Source: Actinomycetota bacterium
GTDB taxonomy: Bacteria > Actinomycetota > Thermoleophilia > Solirubrobacterales > Solirubrobacteraceae
Reading direction: 5' to 3'
Assembly: GCA_009699915.1 (NCBI GenBank)
Contig: WLNG01000008.1
Coordinates: forward strand, 1-15,789
Length of the DNA: 15,789 bases
In this document: positions 1 through 6,195 of the stretch, in pieces
Layout of the letters: each line of letters starts with the position of its first letter
Numbering within the stretch: the first letter of the stretch is position 1
Position numbers and translations under genes: made by a program
The notes under the pieces: generated by a model
Told to the model about the DNA's origin: nothing
The model's input: only the letters and a program-made list of their open reading frames with translations
The model's database searches: none

Positions 1-1
1 C

Positions 2-367
2 GCCGACGCCAAGAGCGTGGCCGAGATCTCGCTGGCGGTCCGCGAGGTCGCGGAGCTGGCGCGCGCGCGGCGGCTCACCCGCGAGCTGCTCGAGGACCCG
101 ACCTTCACGATCTCCAACCTCGGGATGTTCGGCATCGAGGACTTCGATCCGCTGATGAATCCGCCCCAGGCGGCGATTCTCGGGGTAGGCGCAGGTCTTG
201 GCGGACCTGACGGTCGTACACGGATCCGTCTGACGATGGGCTGCGATCACCGTGTGCTCACCGGCGCTGAGGGAGCGCCCTTCCTGGGCTCGGTGGCCGC
301 GCTGCTCGAGCGGCCCGAGGCGCTGACGGCCGAGCCGCAGCAGGTCGCTGCGCAGGTGACGGCATGA
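2..367 (+). CDS. 2-oxo-acid dehydrogenase E2 component, catalytic domain, 3' part only
   Basis: The reading frame is open from the first bases of the window, so the start, the lipoyl domain(s) and the E1/E3-binding domain lie upstream. The visible 121 residues are the end of the acyltransferase domain that moves an acyl group from lipoamide to CoA in pyruvate-, acetoin- or branched-chain-type dehydrogenase complexes. Family marks are TFTISNLGMFGIEDFDPLMNPPQAAILGVG followed by GCDHRVLTGAEGAPFL near the C-terminus (quoted here in parts: TFTISNLGMFGIEDF, then NPPQAAILGVG). The active-site His of the usual HRxxDG motif is kept, but the Asp is Thr (HRVLTG). The stop overlaps the next gene's start (ATGA), so the two are probably translated together. 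Which 2-oxo acid is used cannot be told from this fragment. Confidence 0.9.
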   Translation, partial: ADAKSVAEISLAVREVAELARARRLTRELLEDPTFTISNLGMFGIEDFDPLMNPPQAAILGVGAGLGGPDGRTRIRLTMGCDHRVLTGAEGAPFLGSVAALLERPEALTAEPQQVAAQVTA

Positions 368-1713
368 CGTCGCCGGGGGAGATGGTGGTCGGCCGCGCGC
401 TCGGCGAGTTCGCCGCGCAGCTCGCCGTCGTGGACCTGCCCGCTGAGGTCATCGAGAAGCTTCGCTGCAACATCCTGCACGACCTCGTCTGTGCGGTCGG
501 CGCGCACAGCGTGGGGGAGCCCCTCTGGGGAATCGTCCGCAGCAGCGGGCCGGCCGAGGCGACGCTCCTGTGCGACGGCGCGCGTGTCGGCATCGAGCAT
601 GCTGCGTTCGCCAACGCGTCACTGATGCACGCGCGGGCCCAGGACGACACGCACTTCCCGGCGAAGACCCACGTCGGCTCCTGCGTCGTCCCGGCGGCGC
701 TCGCGATCGCCGAGCAGACCGGCGCCGACGGCGCAACCTTTGCGCGGGCCGTCATTGCAGGCTGCGAGGTCGCGGCCGCGGTCGGCGAGCGGCTCGTTCT
801 GGCGACGACGCCGCGCGGATTCCGCGCAACTCCGGTCTTCGGAACGCTCGGCGCCGCCGCGGCGAGCGCGGTCGCACTCGGACTGGATGCCGACGGCTGT
901 GCCGACGCGATCGCGATCGCGTCGAGCTTCTCGGGCGGGCTCAACCAGACCTGGATCGACGGGTCGAGCGAGTACCGGCTGCATCTGGGCATGGCCGCAC
1001 GCAACGGCATCGTCGCCGCGCGCATGGCGCAAGGTGGGCTGAAGGGCGCCCCGAACTGGTACGAGGGCGCGGCCGGCTTTGTGCGGGCGTTCGCCGGTGA
1101 GGGCGCCGACCCCGGCGGCGACTGGGAGCTCGGCCGGCGCTGGCGGCTGCTCGACGTCACCTACAAGCCCTATCCCGTCTGCGCGATCACGCAGAGCCCG
1201 GTGCAGATCGCCCTGGATCTGGTCGCCGAGCACGACCTCACCCCCGAGCAGATCGTTGCGGTGCGCTGTCATCTGCATCCGGTGGACCGGCTCTACCCCG
1301 GGACCATGAACCGTGGTCCGTTCGGCGATGTCGGCGCGACGCTGATGAGTGCGGAGTACTGCGTTGCGATGGCGATCAAGCGCCGGGCAGCGACGCTCGA
1401 CGGCCTGCAGGAGTTCGACGATCCGACGATCCTGCGGCTCGTGGAGCTGACCGACGTGCTTGCGGACGAGGGTATGCCGAACCTCGGAAGCCGGCTCGAG
1501 CTCGATCTGGCCGACGGTCGCACGCTGAGCGGCGAGCTCGTGCCCGATGCCTCGACCTATGGCTGGGACTGGGATGGCGTCTGCGCCAACGCGGACAGGA
1601 TGCTGCCCGAGATGGCGATCGATGCCGCCCGGCTGGCGGAGTTGACGGCTGCGGTACGCGGACTCTTCGAGCTGCCGAACGTCGCCCCGCTGGTCTCCGG
1701 AACGCTCGCCTAG
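364..1713 (+). CDS. MmgE/PrpD family protein with an altered catalytic set
   Basis: This 449-residue protein has the normal length and layout of the MmgE/PrpD family (2-methylcitrate dehydratase, cis-aconitate decarboxylase, iminodisuccinate epimerase). Family marks are DDTHFPAKTH at residues 94-103, RGFRATPVFGTLGAAAA at 151-167, EYRLHLGMAARNG at 203-215 and TYKPYPVCA near 266-274. Compared with cis-aconitate decarboxylase as I remember it, the Thr, the first-motif His (H103) and the KPY Lys (K268) remain. The leading Asp is Ala (A92), the GFHxT His is Arg (R154) and the KRLH Lys is Tyr (Y204). It may therefore not be a standard dehydratase; a hydrolase, epimerase or lyase on a small carboxylate or its CoA ester is possible. 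The ATG overlaps the E2 stop. It converges on the TetR gene with a 13-bp gap. Confidence 0.88.
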   Translation: MTSPGEMVVGRALGEFAAQLAVVDLPAEVIEKLRCNILHDLVCAVGAHSVGEPLWGIVRSSGPAEATLLCDGARVGIEHAAFANASLMHARAQDDTHFPAKTHVGSCVVPAALAIAEQTGADGATFARAVIAGCEVAAAVGERLVLATTPRGFRATPVFGTLGAAAASAVALGLDADGCADAIAIASSFSGGLNQTWIDGSSEYRLHLGMAARNGIVAARMAQGGLKGAPNWYEGAAGFVRAFAGEGADPGGDWELGRRWRLLDVTYKPYPVCAITQSPVQIALDLVAEHDLTPEQIVAVRCHLHPVDRLYPGTMNRGPFGDVGATLMSAEYCVAMAIKRRAATLDGLQEFDDPTILRLVELTDVLADEGMPNLGSRLELDLADGRTLSGELVPDASTYGWDWDGVCANADRMLPEMAIDAARLAELTAAVRGLFELPNVAPLVSGTLA

Positions 1714-1715
1714 GC

Positions 1716-1737
1716 GGCCGCGCCGGTCACCGCGGCC
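1716..1737. terminator. GC-rich inverted repeat between convergent genes, possible bidirectional terminator
   Basis: GGCCGCG (1716-1722) and CGCGGCC (1731-1737) form a perfect 7-bp stem around an 8-base loop. It lies just past the MmgE/PrpD stop and over the last codons and stop of the TetR gene. There is no T-tract on either side, so it is not a classic intrinsic terminator. The position between convergent genes is the main argument. Confidence 0.35.
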
Positions 1738-2341
1738 CGTGGACGCCGTCGAGTACCAGCGTCGTGACGTGATCGGCAAACCGGTCGACCATGTCCGTGT
1801 CGAGCTTGCCCTCGAAGGAGCGTTCGAGCAGCGGTCGCCCGGCGAAGAAGAACTCGCAGAGCCCGACGACCGAGAAGAAGAAGAGCGTCGGATCGAGCTC
1901 GGTCCAGCCCTGCCGGCGATGGCCGTCCGCCAGGAGCTGCGCATACCAGTCGCGCGCGGGGATCGCGAAGCTCCGGCTGATGCGATCGACCGCGCCGGGA
2001 TCCGCGTTCATCAACCGCCCGTTCATGAGGCGGTTGACGTAGGGGTAGCGCACGTAGTTGCGCACGATCTCCGCAACATGGCGACGGAGCTTGTCGTCGG
2101 GCGACAAGTCGAGCGCCGAGAGCCGTTCGATCTCGGCGCTGAGGCCTGAGAGCACCTGCTCCAGCAGCGCGTCGAGCAGCCCGTCCTTATTGCCGAAGCA
2201 GTACTTCACCATCGCGACGTTGACGTCGGCTCTGGTGCAGATCTCGCTCACGGTCGCCGCGTGATCGGCGCGTTCCACGAAGAGTTCGTGGGCGGCGTTG
2301 AGGAGTTTCTCGCGCGTGATCTCGGCGCTGCGAACGGCCAT
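1727..2341 (-). CDS. TetR/AcrR-family transcriptional repressor (AtuR/LiuR-like position)
   Basis: The 204-residue protein has an N-terminal TetR helix-turn-helix: helix 1 from about residues 8-24, then TVSEICTRADVNVAMVKYCF at 30-49 and the usual GNKDGLLDALL that follows it. The rest is the helical ligand-binding and dimer domain, which has no sequence that names a ligand. It is transcribed divergently from atuA, with only 59 bp between the two start codons. That gap carries a perfect 13-bp inverted repeat, so auto-repression and control of the atuA-carboxylase operon is the natural reading. In Pseudomonas aeruginosa a TetR protein, AtuR, sits divergent to atuA and binds 13-bp inverted repeats there (established knowledge, from memory). 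The inducer is probably an acyl-CoA intermediate (inference). No clear Shine-Dalgarno sequence precedes the ATG. Confidence 0.9.
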   Translation of the reverse strand: MAVRSAEITREKLLNAAHELFVERADHAATVSEICTRADVNVAMVKYCFGNKDGLLDALLEQVLSGLSAEIERLSALDLSPDDKLRRHVAEIVRNYVRYPYVNRLMNGRLMNADPGAVDRISRSFAIPARDWYAQLLADGHRRQGWTELDPTLFFFSVVGLCEFFFAGRPLLERSFEGKLDTDMVDRFADHVTTLVLDGVHGPR

Positions 2342-2364
2342 GATCTGATCGTGGCAGGGCCGCG

Positions 2365-2377
2365 GTTGACAATCAAC
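2365..2377. promoter_or_regulatory. 13-bp inverted repeat, candidate TetR operator
   Basis: GTTGA-CAA-TCAAC is a perfect palindrome with 5-bp arms and a 3-bp centre. It overlaps the TTGACA -35 box of the atuA promoter, so a bound dimer would block RNA polymerase. It is the only perfect repeat of this kind that I see between the divergent TetR and atuA genes. Size and place match the AtuR operators described in Pseudomonas; the sequence itself was not compared. Confidence 0.6.
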
Positions 2378-2394
2378 TAAGCGTCTATTTAAAT
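2366..2394 (+). promoter_or_regulatory. Sigma70-type promoter of the atuA-carboxylase operon, probably leaderless
   Basis: A perfect -35 box TTGACA (2366-2371) is followed after 17 bp by TTAAAT (2389-2394), which fits the relaxed -10 of actinobacterial housekeeping sigma factors. The ATG at 2401 begins 6 bases after the -10, where transcription itself would start. There is no Shine-Dalgarno sequence, so a leaderless mRNA is the simplest model. Confidence 0.6.
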
Positions 2395-2400
2395 GGCGTG

Positions 2401-4209
2401 ATGCGCACCGAACCTGTTCGTCTGGGCTGCTGGGCGGCCTTCTGGGGTGACACGAGTTCCGCCGTCGACCAGCTGCTCGACGGAGCAGAGCTCGACTATC
2501 TGATCGCGGACTACCTGTCAGAGATCACGATGGCGCTGCTTGCGCGCGCCCGCGCCAAGGATCCGGCTGCCGGCTACGTCCCGGACGCGATCCGCGTGAT
2601 CGCTCCGCGCCTGAAGGACATCCACGCACGCGGCATCAAGGTCGTGACGAACGCCGGGGCACTCAACCCGGAGGCCTGCGCGGAGGCCTTCCGCGAGGCG
2701 GCTGCCGAGGCGGGCGTCCCGATGCGCGTCGCGGCCGTCACCGGCGACGACATCATGGGTCAGCTCGACGCGTTGCTCTCCGCCGGCGCGAAGGACATGT
2801 TCACCGGCGAGCCCCTCCCGGCTGCGCCGATGACGATGAACGCCTACCTCGGAGCGCGTCCGATCGCTGCCGCGCTCGCCGCCGGGGCCGACATCGTCGT
2901 GACCGGGCGCAGCGTCGACACGGCCTCGCTGCTCGGTCCGCTGCTGCACGAGTTCGGCTGGTCGGACACCGACTACGACCTGCTCTCCGCAGGGACGCTC
3001 GCCGGGCACGTCGTCGAATGCGGTCCGCAGTGCACGGGCGGCAACTTCACCGACTGGCACCTCGTGCCCGGCTGGAGCGACATGGGTTTCCCGATCGCCG
3101 AGTGCCATCCCGACGGCACGGCGATCATCACCAAGCCTGCCGGCAGCGGCGGGCTCGTCTCGCCGGCGACCGTCGCTGAACAGATCGTCTATGAGATCGG
3201 CGACCCCGGGGCCTACATCATGCCCGACGTCCTCTGCGATTGGCGCGGCGTTCAGGTCGAGCAGGTCGGCGAGCACCGCGTCCGTGTCTCCGGTGCGCGC
3301 GGCAGTCAGCCGCCCTCGACCTACAAGGTCACCGCGACGCACACCAACGGCTATCGCTGCATGACGACGGCGATGTTCAGCGGCATCGACGCGGCAGCCA
3401 AGGCGCGCCGCGTGGGCGAGGCGCTCGTCGCCCGCACCGAGAACCTGATCGCCAAGGCCGGCTTCGCGCCGCTTGCCGAAGCGTCCGTCGAAGTCATCGG
3501 CGCCGGTGACACGTACGGTCCTGAGCGGCGCAACGACGCTGCCAGCGAGGCGATCGTCAAGGTCGGTGTGCGCCACGCGGACAAGGCCGCACTTGAGATC
3601 TTCGCGACGGAGTACGCCCCGATGGCGCTCGTCGCGCAGGGAATGACCGGCTTCTTCGGCGGACGGCCGCGAGTCGCCCCCTCGATCGAGGTCCACCACC
3701 TGCTCGTCGACAAGCGGTCGCTGCCGGTCGAGGTGCTGCTGGACGGTGAGCGGATCGAGGTGCCCATCGCACCCGGCGCCGAAGGCCTCGCATTCGGAAC
3801 GCCCGAACTGCCGGATGATCAGGGCCCGCCGCCGTCCCGTGGCACGACGGTGACGCTCCGTCGCCTCGCCTACGCGCGCAGCGGCGACAAGGGCGACAAC
3901 GCGAACATCGGCGTCATCGCGCGGCGGCCCGAATATGCGCCCGTGATCGCCCAGCAGGTGACGGCCGAGCGCGTCGCCGGTTACTTCGGCCACTACCTGA
4001 CCGGCGGCGTGCGTCGCTGGGAGATGCCGGGGCTGGCTGCGCTGAACTTCATCCTCGAGGGTGCGCTGGGCGGAAAGGGCGGGACCTCCACGCTGCGCTA
4101 CGACCCGCAGGCGAAGAGCTTCGCCGCGATGCTGCTCGAGCTGCCGATCATCGTTCCTGCCGAATGGGACGGCGACGGCGTGACCGCGATGGCGGGGCTG
4201 GGCACGTGA
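2401..4209 (+). CDS. atuA: Acyclic terpene utilisation protein AtuA (DUF1446 family), full length
   Basis: About 602 residues, the full two-domain AtuA layout. The large N-terminal DUF1446 domain (to about residue 455) opens with VRLGCWAAFWGDTS and includes VVTGRSVDTASLLGPLLHEFGW and ECGPQCTGGNFTDW. The small C-terminal domain starts around residue 480 and has the telling RLAYARSGDKGDNANIGVI (about 488-506). AtuA is required for growth on citronellol/geraniol in Pseudomonas, but its reaction is not known. It is encoded next to geranyl- or methylcrotonyl-type carboxylases in many bacteria, as here. I prefer ATG 2401 to the adjacent in-frame GTG 2398 because the -10 box ends at 2394 and no ribosome site is present. 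The stop overlaps the biotin carboxylase start (GTGA), indicating translational coupling. Confidence 0.88.
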   Translation: MRTEPVRLGCWAAFWGDTSSAVDQLLDGAELDYLIADYLSEITMALLARARAKDPAAGYVPDAIRVIAPRLKDIHARGIKVVTNAGALNPEACAEAFREAAAEAGVPMRVAAVTGDDIMGQLDALLSAGAKDMFTGEPLPAAPMTMNAYLGARPIAAALAAGADIVVTGRSVDTASLLGPLLHEFGWSDTDYDLLSAGTLAGHVVECGPQCTGGNFTDWHLVPGWSDMGFPIAECHPDGTAIITKPAGSGGLVSPATVAEQIVYEIGDPGAYIMPDVLCDWRGVQVEQVGEHRVRVSGARGSQPPSTYKVTATHTNGYRCMTTAMFSGIDAAAKARRVGEALVARTENLIAKAGFAPLAEASVEVIGAGDTYGPERRNDAASEAIVKVGVRHADKAALEIFATEYAPMALVAQGMTGFFGGRPRVAPSIEVHHLLVDKRSLPVEVLLDGERIEVPIAPGAEGLAFGTPELPDDQGPPPSRGTTVTLRRLAYARSGDKGDNANIGVIARRPEYAPVIAQQVTAERVAGYFGHYLTGGVRRWEMPGLAALNFILEGALGGKGGTSTLRYDPQAKSFAAMLLELPIIVPAEWDGDGVTAMAGLGT

Positions 4210-5684
4210 GCCTTCCTGCGAAGGTCCTCGTCGCCAACCGCGGTGAGATCGCGGTGCGGATCATCCGCACCCTGCGCACGATGGGCATCGCGAGCGTCGC
4301 GGTCTTTCATGCGCTCGACGCCGATGGTCGCGCGGTGCGCGAGGCCGACGAGGCCGTCGAGCTGACCGGCGACACACCGGTCGGCTCGTACCTCGACATC
4401 GCGGGGATCATCGCTGCGTGTCAGGCGACCGGCGCCGAGGCCGTCCACCCGGGCTTCGGTTTCCTGTCGGAGAACGCCGACTTCGCCGAGCAGCTCGCGG
4501 CCGCGGGGATCACCTTCATCGGCCCGCCGCCTGCGGCGATTCGCGCGATGGGCGACAAGATCGAGTCCAAGCGCCTCGCCGCCGCCGCCGGCGTGCCGAC
4601 CCTCCCGGGATCTGACGGCGCCGTCGCCGACGTCGATGAGGCGGTCGCGGTCGCCGATCGGATCGGTTACCCAGTCCTGCTGAAGGCCAGCGCGGGCGGC
4701 GGCGGCAAGGGGATGCGCACCGCCGCTGACGCCGCGGCCTGCCGCGAGGCGTTCGAGCGCGCATCGAGCGAGGCGCTGGCGAGCTTCGGCGATGGTCGCG
4801 TCTTCGTCGAGCGCTACGTCGAGCGCCCGCGCCACATCGAGGTTCAGGTCCTGGCGGATGCGCACGGAACGGTGCTGCACCTGGCCGAGCGCGAGTGCTC
4901 GATCCAGCGCCGCTACCAGAAGGTCATCGAGGAGTCGCCCTCGCCGGCCGTCGATGCCGCGACACGCGAGCGCATCGGCGCGACGGCTGTTGCGCTAGCG
5001 CGTGCTGTCGGCTACACCTCGGCGGGCACGGTCGAAATGATCGCCGACGAGCAGGGTGGCTTCTGGTTCCTGGAGATGAACACGCGTCTGCAGGTGGAGC
5101 ACCCCGTGACCGAGGCGATCACGGGAATCGACATCGTCGCCGAGCAGATCCGCATCGCGGCGGGCGAGCCGCTCGCGTTCGGCCAGGACGACGTCCAGGT
5201 GAGCGGCCATGCGATCGAGTGCCGCATCTATGCCGAGGACGCCGACGCCGGCTTCGTGCCGGCGACCGGCCGGCTCGGTCTCGTGCGCTTCCCGGCTGGG
5301 CCCGGGGTGCGGATCGACCACGGGGTGATTGAGGGGCAGGACGTCTCGTCCTCGTTCGATCCGATGATCGCCAAGGTCATCGCCCACGGCCCGACGCGCG
5401 ACGAGGCGCTCGAGCTCCTGCGGGATGCGCTGCACTCGACCGTGCTGCTGGGCGTCGTGACCAACACGGCATTCCTCGCGCGCGTGCTCGCACATCCGGC
5501 GTTCCGTTCCGGGGAGACCCACACCGGGTTCCTTGACGACCACGCCGCTGAGCTCGCGCCGGTCGCTCCGGACGTCGAGCTCGAACGCTGCCTCGTCGCG
5601 GCCACGGCGCTGGCCAGTCCACGGTTCGATCAGCGCCTGGCGGCTCCCGAGCCGCTGGCTGGCATGGGGGAGTGGCGTCCATGA
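4206..5684 (+). CDS. Biotin carboxylase subunit of an acyl-CoA carboxylase
   Basis: This ATP-grasp enzyme carboxylates biotin with bicarbonate and ATP. The 492-residue protein starts at GTG 4206, giving the typical N-terminus LPAKVLVANRGEIAVRIIR; an earlier in-frame ATG would add an arginine-rich tail copied from the AtuA frame. Key residues by family homology are GDK (K118), LLKASAGGGGKGMR (K160 and the glycine loop 164-170), H210 in HIEVQV, ECSIQRRYQKVIEESPSP (230-247), EMNTRLQVEHP (290-300, with N292, R294, Q296, E298) and R340. All expected catalytic and ATP ligands are present. After the biotin carboxylase core (to about residue 450) it runs into the start of the linker (BT) domain and stops at GEWRP. 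The carrier domain is encoded by the next gene, which overlaps by 4 bp (ATGA). Partners are that carrier and the carboxyltransferase at 6196. Confidence 0.95.
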   Translation: MSLPAKVLVANRGEIAVRIIRTLRTMGIASVAVFHALDADGRAVREADEAVELTGDTPVGSYLDIAGIIAACQATGAEAVHPGFGFLSENADFAEQLAAAGITFIGPPPAAIRAMGDKIESKRLAAAAGVPTLPGSDGAVADVDEAVAVADRIGYPVLLKASAGGGGKGMRTAADAAACREAFERASSEALASFGDGRVFVERYVERPRHIEVQVLADAHGTVLHLAERECSIQRRYQKVIEESPSPAVDAATRERIGATAVALARAVGYTSAGTVEMIADEQGGFWFLEMNTRLQVEHPVTEAITGIDIVAEQIRIAAGEPLAFGQDDVQVSGHAIECRIYAEDADAGFVPATGRLGLVRFPAGPGVRIDHGVIEGQDVSSSFDPMIAKVIAHGPTRDEALELLRDALHSTVLLGVVTNTAFLARVLAHPAFRSGETHTGFLDDHAAELAPVAPDVELERCLVAATALASPRFDQRLAAPEPLAGMGEWRP

Positions 5685-6193
5685 GCCGTTCATTCGATAT
5701 CAGCATCGGCGAAGGGGATGCATTCTCCGTCGATGTCGCCCGCCACGGCGATCGCGCGACCGTGACCATCGAAGGCCGCCCCTATCACGGCAGCCTCAGG
5801 CCGGCCGGCGACGGGTACGAGTTGACGCTTGAGGACCGGACCGAGCGGCTGTGGCTCTTCGTCGCCGGCGACACGGTCTGGCTGCACGCCTTCGGGCAGG
5901 CCTGGCAGGCACAGCTCGTCGACCCCGTCGAGCGCTCACGGGCGACTGCGGTCTCCGGCGATACCGCGACGGCACCGATGCCCGGGACCGTGATCGCGGT
6001 CAACGTCGAAGCCGGCGCAGCGGTCGGTGCCGGTCAGACGCTCGTCGTGATCGAGAGCATGAAGATGCAGAGCGAGATCATCGCCGAGCGCGATGGGGTG
6101 GTCGATCGCGTCTTCGTCGCGATCGGCGACACGTTTGACCGTGGGGCCGCACTCGTGGCGCTTGAGCCGCTCGACGAGCCCGAGGAGGGCTGA
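5681..6193 (+). CDS. Biotin carboxyl carrier protein, split C-terminal half of a carboxylase alpha subunit
   Basis: The 170-residue protein ends in a biotinyl domain (about residues 95-163) with APMPGTVIAVNVEAGAAVGAGQ and the biotin attachment site VIESMKMQ, the biotinylated lysine being K128. Residues 1-85 are not a free-standing carrier N-terminus. They resemble the rest of the BT linker domain of methylcrotonyl/geranyl/propionyl-CoA carboxylase alpha subunits (beta-strand pattern, ending LVDPVERSR). With the preceding 492-residue protein the total is about 662, the usual length of a fused alpha subunit. ATG 5681 overlaps the upstream stop (ATGA), so equal synthesis by coupling is likely. 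It carries carboxybiotin to the carboxyltransferase. Confidence 0.93.
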   Translation: MSRSFDISIGEGDAFSVDVARHGDRATVTIEGRPYHGSLRPAGDGYELTLEDRTERLWLFVAGDTVWLHAFGQAWQAQLVDPVERSRATAVSGDTATAPMPGTVIAVNVEAGAAVGAGQTLVVIESMKMQSEIIAERDGVVDRVFVAIGDTFDRGAALVALEPLDEPEEG

Positions 6194-6195
6194 CC

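Noticed and set aside
619..1944. A 441-codon minus-strand frame covering the MmgE/PrpD gene and the start of the convergent TetR gene region
   Set aside because: It has arginine/serine-rich low-complexity content, overlaps two recognised genes in other frames and carries no motif.
2518..3993. A 491-codon open frame on the minus strand opposite atuA
   Set aside because: It is antisense to a clearly recognised AtuA protein, rich in Arg, Asp and Gly repeats as expected from reading GC-rich codons backwards, and shows no family motif.
4164..4205. An earlier in-frame ATG for the biotin carboxylase
   Set aside because: It would add an Arg-rich stretch lying wholly inside atuA. The family N-terminus begins right after GTG 4206, and the GTGA overlap matches the style of the operon.
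4992..5001. Palindrome GCGCTAGCGC in the biotin carboxylase gene
   Set aside because: It lies in the middle of a conserved coding region and is explained by codon choice (Ala-Leu-Ala); kept only as a count for the GCGCTAG motif.
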